A DNA stretch of 64,000 nt from Reyranella massiliensis 521. GTDB taxonomy: Bacteria; Pseudomonadota; Alphaproteobacteria; Reyranellales; Reyranellaceae. This document shows, in pieces, positions 34,085-41,409 of the stretch. Where the stretch lies: the NCBI GenBank assembly GCA_945860205.1, contig CAMARK010000003.1, positions 1-64,000 of the forward strand, given 5' to 3'. A program made the translations under genes and the position numbers. Under the pieces are notes generated by a model. It made no database searches and was not told the origin of the DNA. It saw nothing but the letters and a program-made list of their open reading frames with translations. Each line of letters opens with the position of its first letter. Positions within the stretch are counted from its first letter, which is position 1.

Positions 34085-34414
34085 CTAGCGATTGCGTCCG
34101 GCGACATACTTCCGAAGGGCACTGTTGATCTCCGTCTGATAGCCGCGGCCGCGACCGCGCGCCTTGAACCAGGCGACGATGTCGGAATCGAGCCGGATCG
34201 TCACCGGCTGCTTGACCGGCCGGTAGAGGTCGCCGCGCCGCGCCAGCCGCCAGTTGGCGGCCGGTGCCTCGGGAATGTCCTTGGTATCGATCGCTTCGTC
34301 CGCCTTTGCCTCCAGGGCGGCGAGCTGCCGCCGCTCTACCGGGCTAAGGGGCTTCCGCTTCGTAGCGCCGACGCTCGTGTGAAGTCGCTTTCCGCGCACC
34401 GATGATCCTCGCAA
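34085..34414 (-). CDS. brnA: BrnA-type antitoxin
   Basis: 109 residues from a TTG at 34414, supported by AGGAGG 6 bp upstream inside brnT; a GTG at 34399 is the alternative. The C-terminal half is the BrnA/CopG-like ribbon-helix-helix: RPVKQPVTIRLDSDIVAWF, then GYQTEINSALRKYVAG. It overlaps brnT by 71 bp. It binds the BrnT toxin and represses the operon promoter. In most brnTA loci the toxin gene comes first, as here. Confidence 0.85.
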   Translation of the reverse strand: MRGSSVRGKRLHTSVGATKRKPLSPVERRQLAALEAKADEAIDTKDIPEAPAANWRLARRGDLYRPVKQPVTIRLDSDIVAWFKARGRGRGYQTEINSALRKYVAGRNR

Positions 34415-34631
34415 GATTTGCCTCCTCGCCTCTCGGGTAGGTGTGGACGACCACCACCAGTGTCACCGTCCCCACGACGCCGATGGCATGCCACCTCTGT
34501 TCGCCGTCGATCACGCGGTCCGGGACAATGACATGCAACGGATCATCCCAGACGCGACGCGCCAACTCGAAGGAGACGCCGTGCTTGGCCAGATTCGTCC
34601 GTGCTTTCCCGGGATCCCAATCAAACCGCAC
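34344..34631 (-). CDS. brnT: BrnT-type ribonuclease toxin
   Basis: 95 residues from a GTG at 34631, preferred because AAGAGG lies 5 bp upstream; an upstream start at 34667 is also open. Landmarks of the BrnT/DUF497 family: RFDWDPGKARTNLAKHGVSF, VWDDPLHV, RWHAIGVVGTVTLVVVVHTY and the C-terminal IIGARKATSHERRRYE. BrnT is a RelE-fold RNase that blocks translation when BrnA is depleted. Promoter-like sequence with a 10-bp palindrome lies immediately upstream. Confidence 0.88.
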   Translation of the reverse strand: MRFDWDPGKARTNLAKHGVSFELARRVWDDPLHVIVPDRVIDGEQRWHAIGVVGTVTLVVVVHTYPRGEEANLARIIGARKATSHERRRYEAEAP

Positions 34632-34639
34632 CGGCACCT

Positions 34640-34670
34640 CTTGATACGTATATAAATGTACGTACAATAT
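34640..34670 (-). promoter_or_regulatory. Probable brnTA promoter/operator
   Basis: Just upstream of brnT an AT-rich stretch stands out from the GC-rich background. It holds a perfect 10-bp palindrome TGTACGTACA (34657-34666) and a second TACGTA (34645-34650), with TATA-like sequence between them suited to a leftward -10 box. BrnA is known to autorepress by binding palindromes at its promoter, so these are good operator candidates. The exact -35 and start are not determined. Confidence 0.5.
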
Positions 34671-34766
34671 CTGCCGATTTCAAGGGCCTGTTACCGCATT
34701 TTGAAAGGCTGATCACACCGTCGCGTTCGAGGTCAACTTCGAGCAGTATCATTGAGGAGGCCGACC

Positions 34767-35080
34767 ATGACCTACATTGCCCGGCGCAATCGAGCCCGCT
34801 GTCCCAACCATCCCGGAGCGCTGCTGCGAGAGGACGTGATCCCGGCCACCGGCCGGACCAAGTCGGAGATCGCGAGACTGCTCGGCATCTCGCGCCAACA
34901 CCTCTACGACACCTGGGCGAACGCAAGCCGGTGTCGCCTCCTGTCGCGGTTCGCCTCGGCAAGCTGTTCGGCGATGGCGCCGGAGCATGGACGCGCATGC
35001 AGGCGGCCTACGATACCTGGCATGCCGAGCAGGAAGAGGATGTAAGCGGCATCCCGACGATCCGGGCGAAAGCGGCTTAG
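34767..35080 (+). pseudogene. Frameshifted HigA-type antitoxin (XRE family)
   Basis: The ATG at 34767 (GAGGAGG 6 bp upstream) opens a HigA-like helix-turn-helix: HPGALLREDVIP, GRTKSEIARLLGISRQHLYD. After this the frame changes: the conserved continuation (GERKPVSPPVAVRLGKLFG, then WTRMQAAYDTWHAEQE) is read in another frame to 35080. One base is missing around 34911, where the family would read YD-I-L-GE. The frame actually in use runs on to 35045 with an unrelated tail. No HigB toxin is adjacent, so this is an orphan, probably decayed antitoxin unless the base loss is a sequencing error. Confidence 0.8.
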
Positions 35081-35146
35081 GTCGCCGAAGCGAAGGATCC
35101 TTCGCTTAAGCGCGGGAGTGACCCCGCGCGACTCAGGATGACAAAG
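35081..35146. repeat. Cloverleaf-like palindromic intergenic element
   Basis: An outer stem GTCG (35081-35084) / CGAC (35129-35132) encloses two hairpins: a perfect 20-bp palindrome AAGCGAAGGA/TCCTTCGCTT (35088-35107) and GCGCGGG (35110-35116) / CCCGCGC (35123-35129) with a 5-base loop. It is followed by CTCAGGATGACAAAGG. This layout resembles REP-like elements scattered in intergenic DNA of many proteobacteria. Only one copy was noticed in this window. The remaining gap up to ade (35147-35193) shows nothing else. Confidence 0.7.
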
Positions 35147-35193
35147 GTGGCCATCCCATTGCTAAAACTTCGAGTGGGCCCTATCTGATTCAG

Positions 35194-36909
35194 ATGCGCG
35201 AGCCCCTCTCCGAATCCCAGCTCTCCGACATCATCGAGCAGGCGCGCGGTCAGGCGCCGGCCGATCTTGTGATCAAGGATGTCAGCATCCTCGACCTCAC
35301 TTCAGGCGAGATCAAAACCGGCGACATCGCGATCGCCGGCGACCGCATCGTCGGCACCCACGAGAGCTATAGGGGCGCCGCCGAGATCGACGGCCGCGGC
35401 CTCACGGCCGTGCCGGGCTTCATCGATGCCCACGTCCATTGCGAATCCACCCTGGTCACGCCGCTGGAGTTCGACCGCTGCGTCGTGCCGCGCGGCACCA
35501 CCACGGCGATCTGCGATCCGCACGAGATTAGCAACGTGCTGGGCATCCCGGGACTCAAATACTTTCTGGAGTGCGCGGCCGTCACGGTGATGGACCTGCG
35601 CGTGCAACTCTCGTCGTGCGTGCCGTCGAGCCATCTCGAAACCTCGGGCGCCACGCTCGAGGCGGAGGACCTGTTGCCGTTCAAGAGCCACCCTAAGGTG
35701 CTGGGGCTGGCCGAGTTCATGAACGTGCCGGGCGTGCTGGCGCGCGATCCCAAGGTGCTGAAGAAGCTTGCGGCGTTTTCGGATGTGCAGATCGACGGCC
35801 ATTCGCCGCTGCTCTCCTCCTACGATCTCAACGCCTATATCGCGGCCGGCGTGCGCAACTGCCACGAGACGACGTCCGCGGAGGAAGCTCGGGAGAAGCT
35901 GCGCAAGGGCATGCAGATCCTGGTGCGCGAGGGCACAGTCTCCAAGGATCTCGCGGCGCTGGCCGAGCTGATCACCACCGAGCGCGCGCCGTTCCTGGCC
36001 TTCTGCACCGACGACCGCAACCCGCTCGACATCGCCGAGGAGGGCCATGTCGACTATCTGATCCGCGCCGCGATCAAGAAGGGCGTAAAACCGCTCAACG
36101 CCTATCGCGCCGCCACCTGGTCGGCGGCCCGGCATTTCGGGCTGTTCGATCGCGGCCTGGTGGCGCCGGGCCAGCGCGCCGATCTCGTGCTGCTGGAGGA
36201 TTTCGAGACCTGCGCGGTGAAGAGCGTGATCTGCCGCGGGAGTCTGGTGACGCCGGATCGTTTCAGGACACGGCCCGATGTGCCCCTGGTCGGGCTCGAT
36301 TCGGTGAAGCTCAGGCCCGTGACCGCGGAGACGTTCCGCGTTCCGGCGGGCGCCTCAGGTTCGCCGCCGGTGATCGGCGTGCGGCCGGGCCAGATCCTGA
36401 CGGACCGGCTCTCGGTCCCGGTGAAACGGCAGAATGGCGCGCTGGTGGCCGATGTCGCCTCGGACGTGCTCAAGGTGGCGGTGCTCGGCCGGCACAATAC
36501 CGAGGGCAAGGTCGGGCGCGGGTTCGTCAAAGGGTTCGGCCTCACCCGCGGCGCCATCGCCTCGTCGATCGGCCACGACAGCCACAATGTCTGCGTCATC
36601 GGCTGCAACGATGCCGACATGGCCGTGGCCGTGAACCGGCTGATCGAATTGAAAGGCGGCTTCGCGGCGGCCGTCGATGGCAAGGTGGTGGCCGAGCTGG
36701 CGCTGCCCATCGCCGGGCTGATGAGCGACCGGCCGTTCGAGGAGGTGGAGCAGGGGCTGCGCCGCCTGCGCGCGGCCGTGCTGGGCCTCGGCACCACCCT
36801 GCACGAGCCCTTCCTGCAGATGGCCTTCCTGCCCCTGCCGGTGATCCCGCACCTCCGCATCACCGATAAGGGCCTGGTCGACGTCGACAAGTTCGAACTG
36901 GTGGCCTGA
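35194..36909 (+). CDS. ade: Adenine deaminase
   Basis: 571 residues, standard length for the Ade family. Metal and active-site motifs in order: PGFIDAHVHCESTLVTP (HxH, about residues 79-81), the ICDPHEISNVLG stretch, the AEFMNVPGV motif with the bridging Glu, DGHSPLL, CHETTSAEEA, REGTVSKDLAAL and FCTDDRNPLDI, followed by the C-terminal NVCVIGCNDADMA domain. It converts adenine to hypoxanthine and ammonia in purine salvage or nitrogen scavenging. It is monocistronic: an sRNA-like transcription unit follows within 45 bp. Confidence 0.9.
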   Translation: MREPLSESQLSDIIEQARGQAPADLVIKDVSILDLTSGEIKTGDIAIAGDRIVGTHESYRGAAEIDGRGLTAVPGFIDAHVHCESTLVTPLEFDRCVVPRGTTTAICDPHEISNVLGIPGLKYFLECAAVTVMDLRVQLSSCVPSSHLETSGATLEAEDLLPFKSHPKVLGLAEFMNVPGVLARDPKVLKKLAAFSDVQIDGHSPLLSSYDLNAYIAAGVRNCHETTSAEEAREKLRKGMQILVREGTVSKDLAALAELITTERAPFLAFCTDDRNPLDIAEEGHVDYLIRAAIKKGVKPLNAYRAATWSAARHFGLFDRGLVAPGQRADLVLLEDFETCAVKSVICRGSLVTPDRFRTRPDVPLVGLDSVKLRPVTAETFRVPAGASGSPPVIGVRPGQILTDRLSVPVKRQNGALVADVASDVLKVAVLGRHNTEGKVGRGFVKGFGLTRGAIASSIGHDSHNVCVIGCNDADMAVAVNRLIELKGGFAAAVDGKVVAELALPIAGLMSDRPFEEVEQGLRRLRAAVLGLGTTLHEPFLQMAFLPLPVIPHLRITDKGLVDVDKFELVA

Positions 36910-36916
36910 CCTGGAC

Positions 36917-36946
36917 TTGCAAGTTCAGCAGGTTTAAGGCTATATT
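36917..36946 (+). promoter_or_regulatory. Promoter of the candidate sRNA
   Basis: TTGCAA (36917-36922) and TATATT (36941-36946) with an 18-bp spacer lie just after the ade stop codon. Transcription would start near 36953, at the base of a small hairpin. The AT-rich -10 box stands out clearly in this GC-rich region. Confidence 0.55.
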
Positions 36947-36952
36947 CCTGAT

Positions 36953-37015
36953 ATCGTCACCACGATTTGCATCTACTGCGCGGGCCGCCCGGTCACTGCC
37001 CGGAGCGGCCTTTTT
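36953..37015 (+). ncRNA. Candidate small RNA of about 63 nt
   Basis: Flanked by a sigma-70-like promoter and an intrinsic terminator with no ORF between. The predicted RNA has a 5' hairpin ATCGT-CACC-ACGAT (36953-36966) exposing a CACC loop, a single-stranded linker TTGCATCTACTGCGC, and the terminator hairpin GGCCGC...GCGGCC with TTTTT. This is the layout of a compact trans-acting, possibly Hfq-dependent, sRNA. It was not matched to a known family; a Rfam search would decide. Confidence 0.5.
36983..37015 (+). terminator. Intrinsic terminator (end of sRNA unit / ade)
   Basis: Stem GGCCGC (36983-36988) / GCGGCC (37005-37010), reinforced by inner CCGG pairing, followed directly by TTTTT (37011-37015). 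Strong rho-independent terminator on the plus strand. Confidence 0.75.
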
Positions 37016-37138
37016 CGTGGCCGGTGGCAGCCCGAGTGACTAATTGACAGGTCCGCGATTCGGACCCCGGTCGAAAATGCACGCGGCGCTGTCTGGAAAG
37101 TCTGCGACAAGCGCTTGGCGTCGCTCGTGAATCCGGCG

Positions 37139-37170
37139 CCGGCCAGGTGACTTTACGGACACCTGGCCGG
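37139..37170. terminator. Long perfect hairpin between the sRNA unit and the leftward binding-protein gene
   Basis: Eleven-base perfect arms CCGGCCAGGTG (37139-37149) and CACCTGGCCGG (37160-37170) with a 10-base loop; the arms extend imperfectly into flanking GAATCC/GGATTC. It lies 36 bp beyond the stop of the leftward solute-binding-protein gene and could be its terminator, although no T-run follows on either strand. A smaller hairpin GGTCCG-CGATT-CGGACC is at 37050-37066. Nothing else was seen between 37016 and 37205. Confidence 0.5.
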
Positions 37171-37205
37171 ACGGATTCGGGACAACACGTGTTCGGAATA
37201 TCGTC

Positions 37206-38798
37206 TTACTTGTCGAGCCACACCTGCTCGAAGCGCGCGCCGTTGTAGAGGCTGTTCACCATCGGCCTAAAGCCCTTCACGTAGGGGTGCCAGCAGCTCG
37301 CCGAGGCGTTCCACATGATGACCGGCCGGGCGCCGTCCTCGAGCAGCTTGCGGTCGATGTCCCAGACGATCTTCTTGCGCTTCTCGGGGTCGCGCTCGCC
37401 CGACTGCAGGGTGAAGAGCTTCTCGATTTCGGGGTTGCAGTAGCCGGTGTAGTTGCGCTCCGACTTGCAGGCGTAGTTCTCGAAGTAGGTCTGGTCGGGG
37501 TCGTCGACGCCGTTGCCGGTGGTGTTGAGGCCGACCGAGTAGTCCTTGCGCGCGACCTTGGTGAACCAGATGGCGGTGTCGACCAGTTCGAGCTCGCCCT
37601 CGAGGTAGACCTCCTTGAGCTGGTCGATCAGCAGCACGGCGGGGTCGCGGTAGAGCAGGTGGTTGCGGGTCGCGACCTTGAGCTTGAGCCTGTTGTCGGG
37701 GCCGTAGCCCAGCTTCTTCATGATCTCGCGGCCCTCGGCGCGGTTCTTCTCGAGGTCGGGCCCGTAGCCCGGCACCGTGTCGTAGAGCGCCTTGGGCAGG
37801 CCCCAGACGCCGTTGGGCGCCGGCTCCATGACGCCGCCGATGTGGGCCTCGCCCTGGTTGATGACGTCGATGAAGGTCTTGCGGTCGAGGCTGAGCAGCA
37901 GGGCGCGGCGGACGTCGGCGTTGTTGAAGGGCGCCGCGTCGCGGTTGATGATCAGGTTGGTGTTGTTGTTCATCGCCGCCACCTCGCAGACCGCCTGGGC
38001 CGACTGCGCCTTGACGTCCTTCAGCAGCGGGATGGTGACGGCATAGGGCGCCGTCATGTCGTAGCGGCCGGTGACGAAGCCCAGGATCGCGGTGGCGCGG
38101 GCCGGCACGATCGAGAAATCGATGCCGTCGAGGTAGGGCTTGCCCTTCTTGAAGTAGTCGGTGTTGCGGACGAGCTTTATGCTTTCCTTCTGCTTGAACT
38201 CGCCCAGCTTGAAGGGGCCGGTGCCGACCGGCTTGGTGCGCATCTGCGCCGTCGGCACGTGGCAGGAATAGACCGGACTGTAACCCGAGGCGAGCAGCAC
38301 GAGCAGCGAGGGCTGCGGCTGGCCGAGGTGGAAGGTGACCTCGCGGTCGCCGTTGGTCGTTACCTCCTTCAGGTTCCAGTACCACGAGGTGCGCGGGTTC
38401 TTGCGCAGCTTCTGGGTCTCGCTGCGGCCGGTCAGCATGTCCCAGGTACATTTGACGTCGGCCGAGGTGAAGGGCTTGCCGTCGTGCCACTTGGCGTTGC
38501 CGACCAGCTTGAAGGTGAGCTTGGTGCCGTCGGCGTTCCAGGCCCAGCTCTCGGCCAGGTCGGGCCGGATCGAGGCCAGGCTGTTCTGCGCGATCTCCTG
38601 GTCGAACAGCACGAGGTTGTTGTAGAGGCCCATGAAAGGCACGACCGTCGAGGTCGTCGCCTCCTCGTGGATCGAGGTGCTGGGCGCGCTGTCGGCGAAG
38701 TACATTTTCAGCGTGCCGCCACTCTTCTGGGCGAGCGCCGGCGACGCCGCGATTCCAAGCGCCGCCACGGCACCCATCAGTCCGACGAAAGATCGCAT
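37206..38798 (-). CDS. Peptide-type ABC transporter substrate-binding protein (SBP_bac_5)
   Basis: 530 residues. A Sec signal (MGAVAALGIAASPALAQ, cleavage about residue 23) precedes the type-II fold of dipeptide/nickel/glutathione binding proteins: LAESWAWNADGTKLTFKL, KWHDGKPFTSADVKCTW, VGTGPFKLGEF, LDGIDFSIVPARAT and the C-terminal ILWDID-like region. It binds a peptide-like or other small ligand in the periplasm. The gene has GGAGG 7 bp upstream of its ATG. No permease or ATPase of this family adjoins; the partial ATPase at the window start is far away and on the other strand. It follows phnE by 81 bp but belongs to a different transporter class. Confidence 0.88.
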   Translation of the reverse strand: MRSFVGLMGAVAALGIAASPALAQKSGGTLKMYFADSAPSTSIHEEATTSTVVPFMGLYNNLVLFDQEIAQNSLASIRPDLAESWAWNADGTKLTFKLVGNAKWHDGKPFTSADVKCTWDMLTGRSETQKLRKNPRTSWYWNLKEVTTNGDREVTFHLGQPQPSLLVLLASGYSPVYSCHVPTAQMRTKPVGTGPFKLGEFKQKESIKLVRNTDYFKKGKPYLDGIDFSIVPARATAILGFVTGRYDMTAPYAVTIPLLKDVKAQSAQAVCEVAAMNNNTNLIINRDAAPFNNADVRRALLLSLDRKTFIDVINQGEAHIGGVMEPAPNGVWGLPKALYDTVPGYGPDLEKNRAEGREIMKKLGYGPDNRLKLKVATRNHLLYRDPAVLLIDQLKEVYLEGELELVDTAIWFTKVARKDYSVGLNTTGNGVDDPDQTYFENYACKSERNYTGYCNPEIEKLFTLQSGERDPEKRKKIVWDIDRKLLEDGARPVIMWNASASCWHPYVKGFRPMVNSLYNGARFEQVWLDK

Positions 38799-38879
38799 GT
38801 CGTTTCCTCCGGTTCTTTTGCCGAAGGATGCCGTGCCCTTTCCGAGGCGTCGAGTGTGTCCGGCCGGCCGCGACTCCGC

Positions 38880-39674
38880 CTAGCGGATCATGGCGCGCAG
38901 CTTGGACGAGATGAGATCGGTCACGAGCACGAGGGCCAGGATCACGATCACGCAGGCCGCCGTGTCCTCGTAGGCGAAGAGCTTCATCGAGCTGATCAGC
39001 TCGAAGCCGATGCCGCCCGCGCCCACCATGCCGAGCACGGTGGAGACGCGGATGTTGGTCTCGAAGCGATAGAGCACGACGCCGATCCAGGTCGGCAGGA
39101 CCTGCGGCAGCACGCCGAACACGATGCGTTGCAGCGTGCCGGCGCCAGCGGCGCGCAAGGCGTCGAGCGGGCCCTCGTCGATCTCCTCGATCGCCTCGGC
39201 GAAGAACTTGCCCAGCATGCCGGCGCCGTGCAGCGCGATGGCCAGGACGCCCGCGAACGGGCCGAGGCCGACGGCGGCCACGAAGATCAGTGCCAGGATG
39301 ATCTCGTTGATGCCGCGCATCACGTTCAGCACCTGGCGCAGGCTATGGAACACCCAGGCGTAGGGCGAGAGGTTGCGGGCGGCAAAGAAGCAGACCGGCA
39401 GCGCCAGGACGATGCCGAGCAGCGTGCCCCAGAGCGCGATCTGCACGGTCTCGATCGCCGGCTGCACCAGCTTCTGCATGAAGGCAAAATTTGGCGGCAG
39501 CATGCGGCCGATGAAATCGCCGATCCACGGCAGGCCGTCGATGAAGCCTGAAAAGCTGAGGCGCGTGCCCACGGCCGACCACCAGAGGACGACTGCCGAG
39601 AGGCCGAGTATGGGCGCCAGGATCCACCAGCCCATGGGGCCGCGCGGCTTGTTGACGACGAATTGCAGGGACAT
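38880..39674 (-). CDS. phnE: Phosphonate ABC transporter permease
   Basis: 264 residues, PhnE-type inner membrane permease. Hydrophobic helices begin at WWILAPILGLSAVVLWW; the coupling (EAA) loop reads EAIEEIDEGPLDALRAAGAG followed by LPQVLPTWIGVVLYRFE, and NIRVSTVLGMVGAGGIGFEL is the family signature. It makes the channel for phosphonate, phosphite or related oxyanion uptake with PhnC and PhnD. It starts 2 bp before phnC ends on the minus strand, in operon order phnD-phnC-phnE. Confidence 0.93.
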   Translation of the reverse strand: MSLQFVVNKPRGPMGWWILAPILGLSAVVLWWSAVGTRLSFSGFIDGLPWIGDFIGRMLPPNFAFMQKLVQPAIETVQIALWGTLLGIVLALPVCFFAARNLSPYAWVFHSLRQVLNVMRGINEIILALIFVAAVGLGPFAGVLAIALHGAGMLGKFFAEAIEEIDEGPLDALRAAGAGTLQRIVFGVLPQVLPTWIGVVLYRFETNIRVSTVLGMVGAGGIGFELISSMKLFAYEDTAACVIVILALVLVTDLISSKLRAMIR

Positions 39675-39676
39675 GA

Positions 39677-40507
39677 CTAGGCCCTCTCTTCGACAGCGGC
39701 GGCGGCGATGACGGCTTCCGCCGCCGTTCGCCGGCGCTCGGTGAGGCGCTGGGCGGCGTCGAGGACGTTGGGATCGTCGAGGCCGGGATAGATGCTGCGG
39801 ATCACTTCGCCGCTCACGCCCGACGGCGGACCATCGTAGACGACGCGGCCGGCCGAGAGGCCGACGACGCGTTCGGCGAACTCCAGCGCATAGTCGATCT
39901 GGTGCAGGTTGCAGAGCACGGCGATGTTCGATTCCTTGCAGCTCTTCTTGAGGTAAGTGAGCACGGTGCGCGAGGTCTTGGGATCGAGGCTGGCGACCGG
40001 CTCGTCGGCCAGCATGAACTTGGGCTGCTGGGCCAGCGCGCGGGCGATGCCGACCCGCTGCTGTTCACCGCCCGAGAGCGCGTCGGCGCGGCTCCGGGCC
40101 TTGTGGCTCATCGCCACCTGCTCGAGGCAATGCAGCGCGATCTTCACGTCGGCCTCGGGGAAGAGCTGCAGGCTGCTGAGCACGGGCGAGAGATCGGCCA
40201 TGCGGCCGACCAGTACGTTCTTCAGCACGCTGAGGCGCTTCACCAGATTGTGCTGCTGGAAGATCATGGCGACGTTGCGCCGGAGCAGGCGCAGGTCGCG
40301 GCGGTTGGACGACAGCGACGTGCCGTCGACCACGATGTCGCCGGCCGAGGGCTCGATCAGCCGGTTGATGCAGCGGAGCAGCGTCGACTTGCCGGCGCCC
40401 GACGGTCCTAGCACGACGACGAACTCGCCGGGCCGGATCGAGAGGCTGACGTCGTTGAGCGCCTGGTGCTCGCCATAGGACTTGGCGAGACCCTTGATCT
40501 CGATCAT
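39677..40507 (-). CDS. phnC: Phosphonate ABC transporter ATP-binding protein
   Basis: 276 residues. Walker A GPSGAGKST (residues 34-42), signature LSGGEQQRVGIARAL, Walker B KFMLADEPVASLD and the switch His in LCNLHQIDYA. The IKGLAKSYGEHQALNDVSL start and NMVFQ-equivalent AMIFQQHNLVKRLSVL are typical of PhnC. A C-terminal extension (residues about 245-276, RRTAAEAVIAAAAVEE) exceeds the usual length. It energises PhnE. It is separated from phnD by 12 bp. Confidence 0.93.
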   Translation of the reverse strand: MIEIKGLAKSYGEHQALNDVSLSIRPGEFVVVLGPSGAGKSTLLRCINRLIEPSAGDIVVDGTSLSSNRRDLRLLRRNVAMIFQQHNLVKRLSVLKNVLVGRMADLSPVLSSLQLFPEADVKIALHCLEQVAMSHKARSRADALSGGEQQRVGIARALAQQPKFMLADEPVASLDPKTSRTVLTYLKKSCKESNIAVLCNLHQIDYALEFAERVVGLSAGRVVYDGPPSGVSGEVIRSIYPGLDDPNVLDAAQRLTERRRTAAEAVIAAAAVEERA

Positions 40508-40519
40508 GGGACCGCCCCG

Positions 40520-41389
40520 CTACTTCTGCTTCTTGAGATCGATGTTGGCGAGCTTGGCGGTCTCGCGCACGATATCGTAGGCTTGGTCGTTGGTTTCCTT
40601 GAAACCGTTCAGCTTGCCCTGGTCGGACCAGTTGAGGTCCTTGATCGACAGGAACGCGGCCTTCACCTTGGCCTTCATTTCGGGCGACAGATCCTTGCGC
40701 CAGACCATCGGCGATTCGGGAATCGGGGCCGATTCCCACACCACCTGGATCTGGTCGGCCTTGATGTGGCCCTTGGCGATGGCGGCATCGAGGATGCGGT
40801 CGGCGATGGTGGCGGCGTCGACCTTGCCGTTGGCGACGGCCAGCGCGTTGGCGTCGTGGGCGCCGGTGAACAGCACGGTCTTGAAGTCGCGCTTGGGATC
40901 GATGCCGGCCTTGATCAGGCCGGCCAGCGGAAAGGCATAGCCCGAGGTCGAGGCGGGGTCGACGAAGGCGAAGTTCTTGCCTTTGAGATCGGCGAGGGTT
41001 TTGATGCCGCTCGACTTAAGCGCGATGATCTTGCTGTGATAGTAGGTGCGGCCGGCTTTGGCGGTCTCGGCGATGGCGAAGGCCTCGACCGGCGTGACCG
41101 TGGTGGCCAGCACGTAGGAGAACGGCCCGAGATAGGCGATGTCGAGGTGCTTGGCGCGCAGCGCCTCGATGACGCCGTTGTAATCGGTGGCGACGAAGCC
41201 CTGGACCTTCATGCCGGAGTTCTTCTCGACCGCGTCGAGGATGTCCTTGCTCTGCGCCAGCATGGCGCGCGAGTCTTCGGACGGGATCAGCCCGACCCTG
41301 AGAGTCTGCGGGGTCTGGGCGTGGACGATCGACGGTGCTGTAAGCGCGGTGCCTGTAGCTAGAAGTCCGAAAGTGCGACGCGTGATCAT
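40520..41389 (-). CDS. phnD: Phosphonate ABC transporter substrate-binding protein
   Basis: 289 residues with a Tat-like signal (ITRRTFGLLATGTALTAPSIVHA, cut about residue 24). The mature PhnD fold reads LRVGLIPSEDSRAML, VEALRAKHLDIAYLGPFSYV-like segments, FVDPASTSGYAFPL and FTGAHDANALAVANGKVD; the YLGPFSY and STSG(Y) motifs line the phosphonate pocket in the family. It binds phosphonate, phosphite or similar in the periplasm. It is the first transporter gene after the iron-ADH gene, 20 bp downstream. Confidence 0.92.
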   Translation of the reverse strand: MITRRTFGLLATGTALTAPSIVHAQTPQTLRVGLIPSEDSRAMLAQSKDILDAVEKNSGMKVQGFVATDYNGVIEALRAKHLDIAYLGPFSYVLATTVTPVEAFAIAETAKAGRTYYHSKIIALKSSGIKTLADLKGKNFAFVDPASTSGYAFPLAGLIKAGIDPKRDFKTVLFTGAHDANALAVANGKVDAATIADRILDAAIAKGHIKADQIQVVWESAPIPESPMVWRKDLSPEMKAKVKAAFLSIKDLNWSDQGKLNGFKETNDQAYDIVRETAKLANIDLKKQK

Positions 41390-41409
41390 GGTTTCCTCCT
41401 GTTTGTTTT

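Noticed and set aside
37044..37072. TTGACA at 37044 as a second promoter
   Set aside because: No -10 box at 16-18 bp; the spacer is the small hairpin GGTCCG/CGGACC and the expected -10 reads CCGGTC.
37287..39551. 754-codon rightward frame over the binding protein and phnE
   Set aside because: Antisense shadow (Val/Glu/Leu/Asp-rich) with no start context and no family resemblance; the leftward genes are unambiguous.
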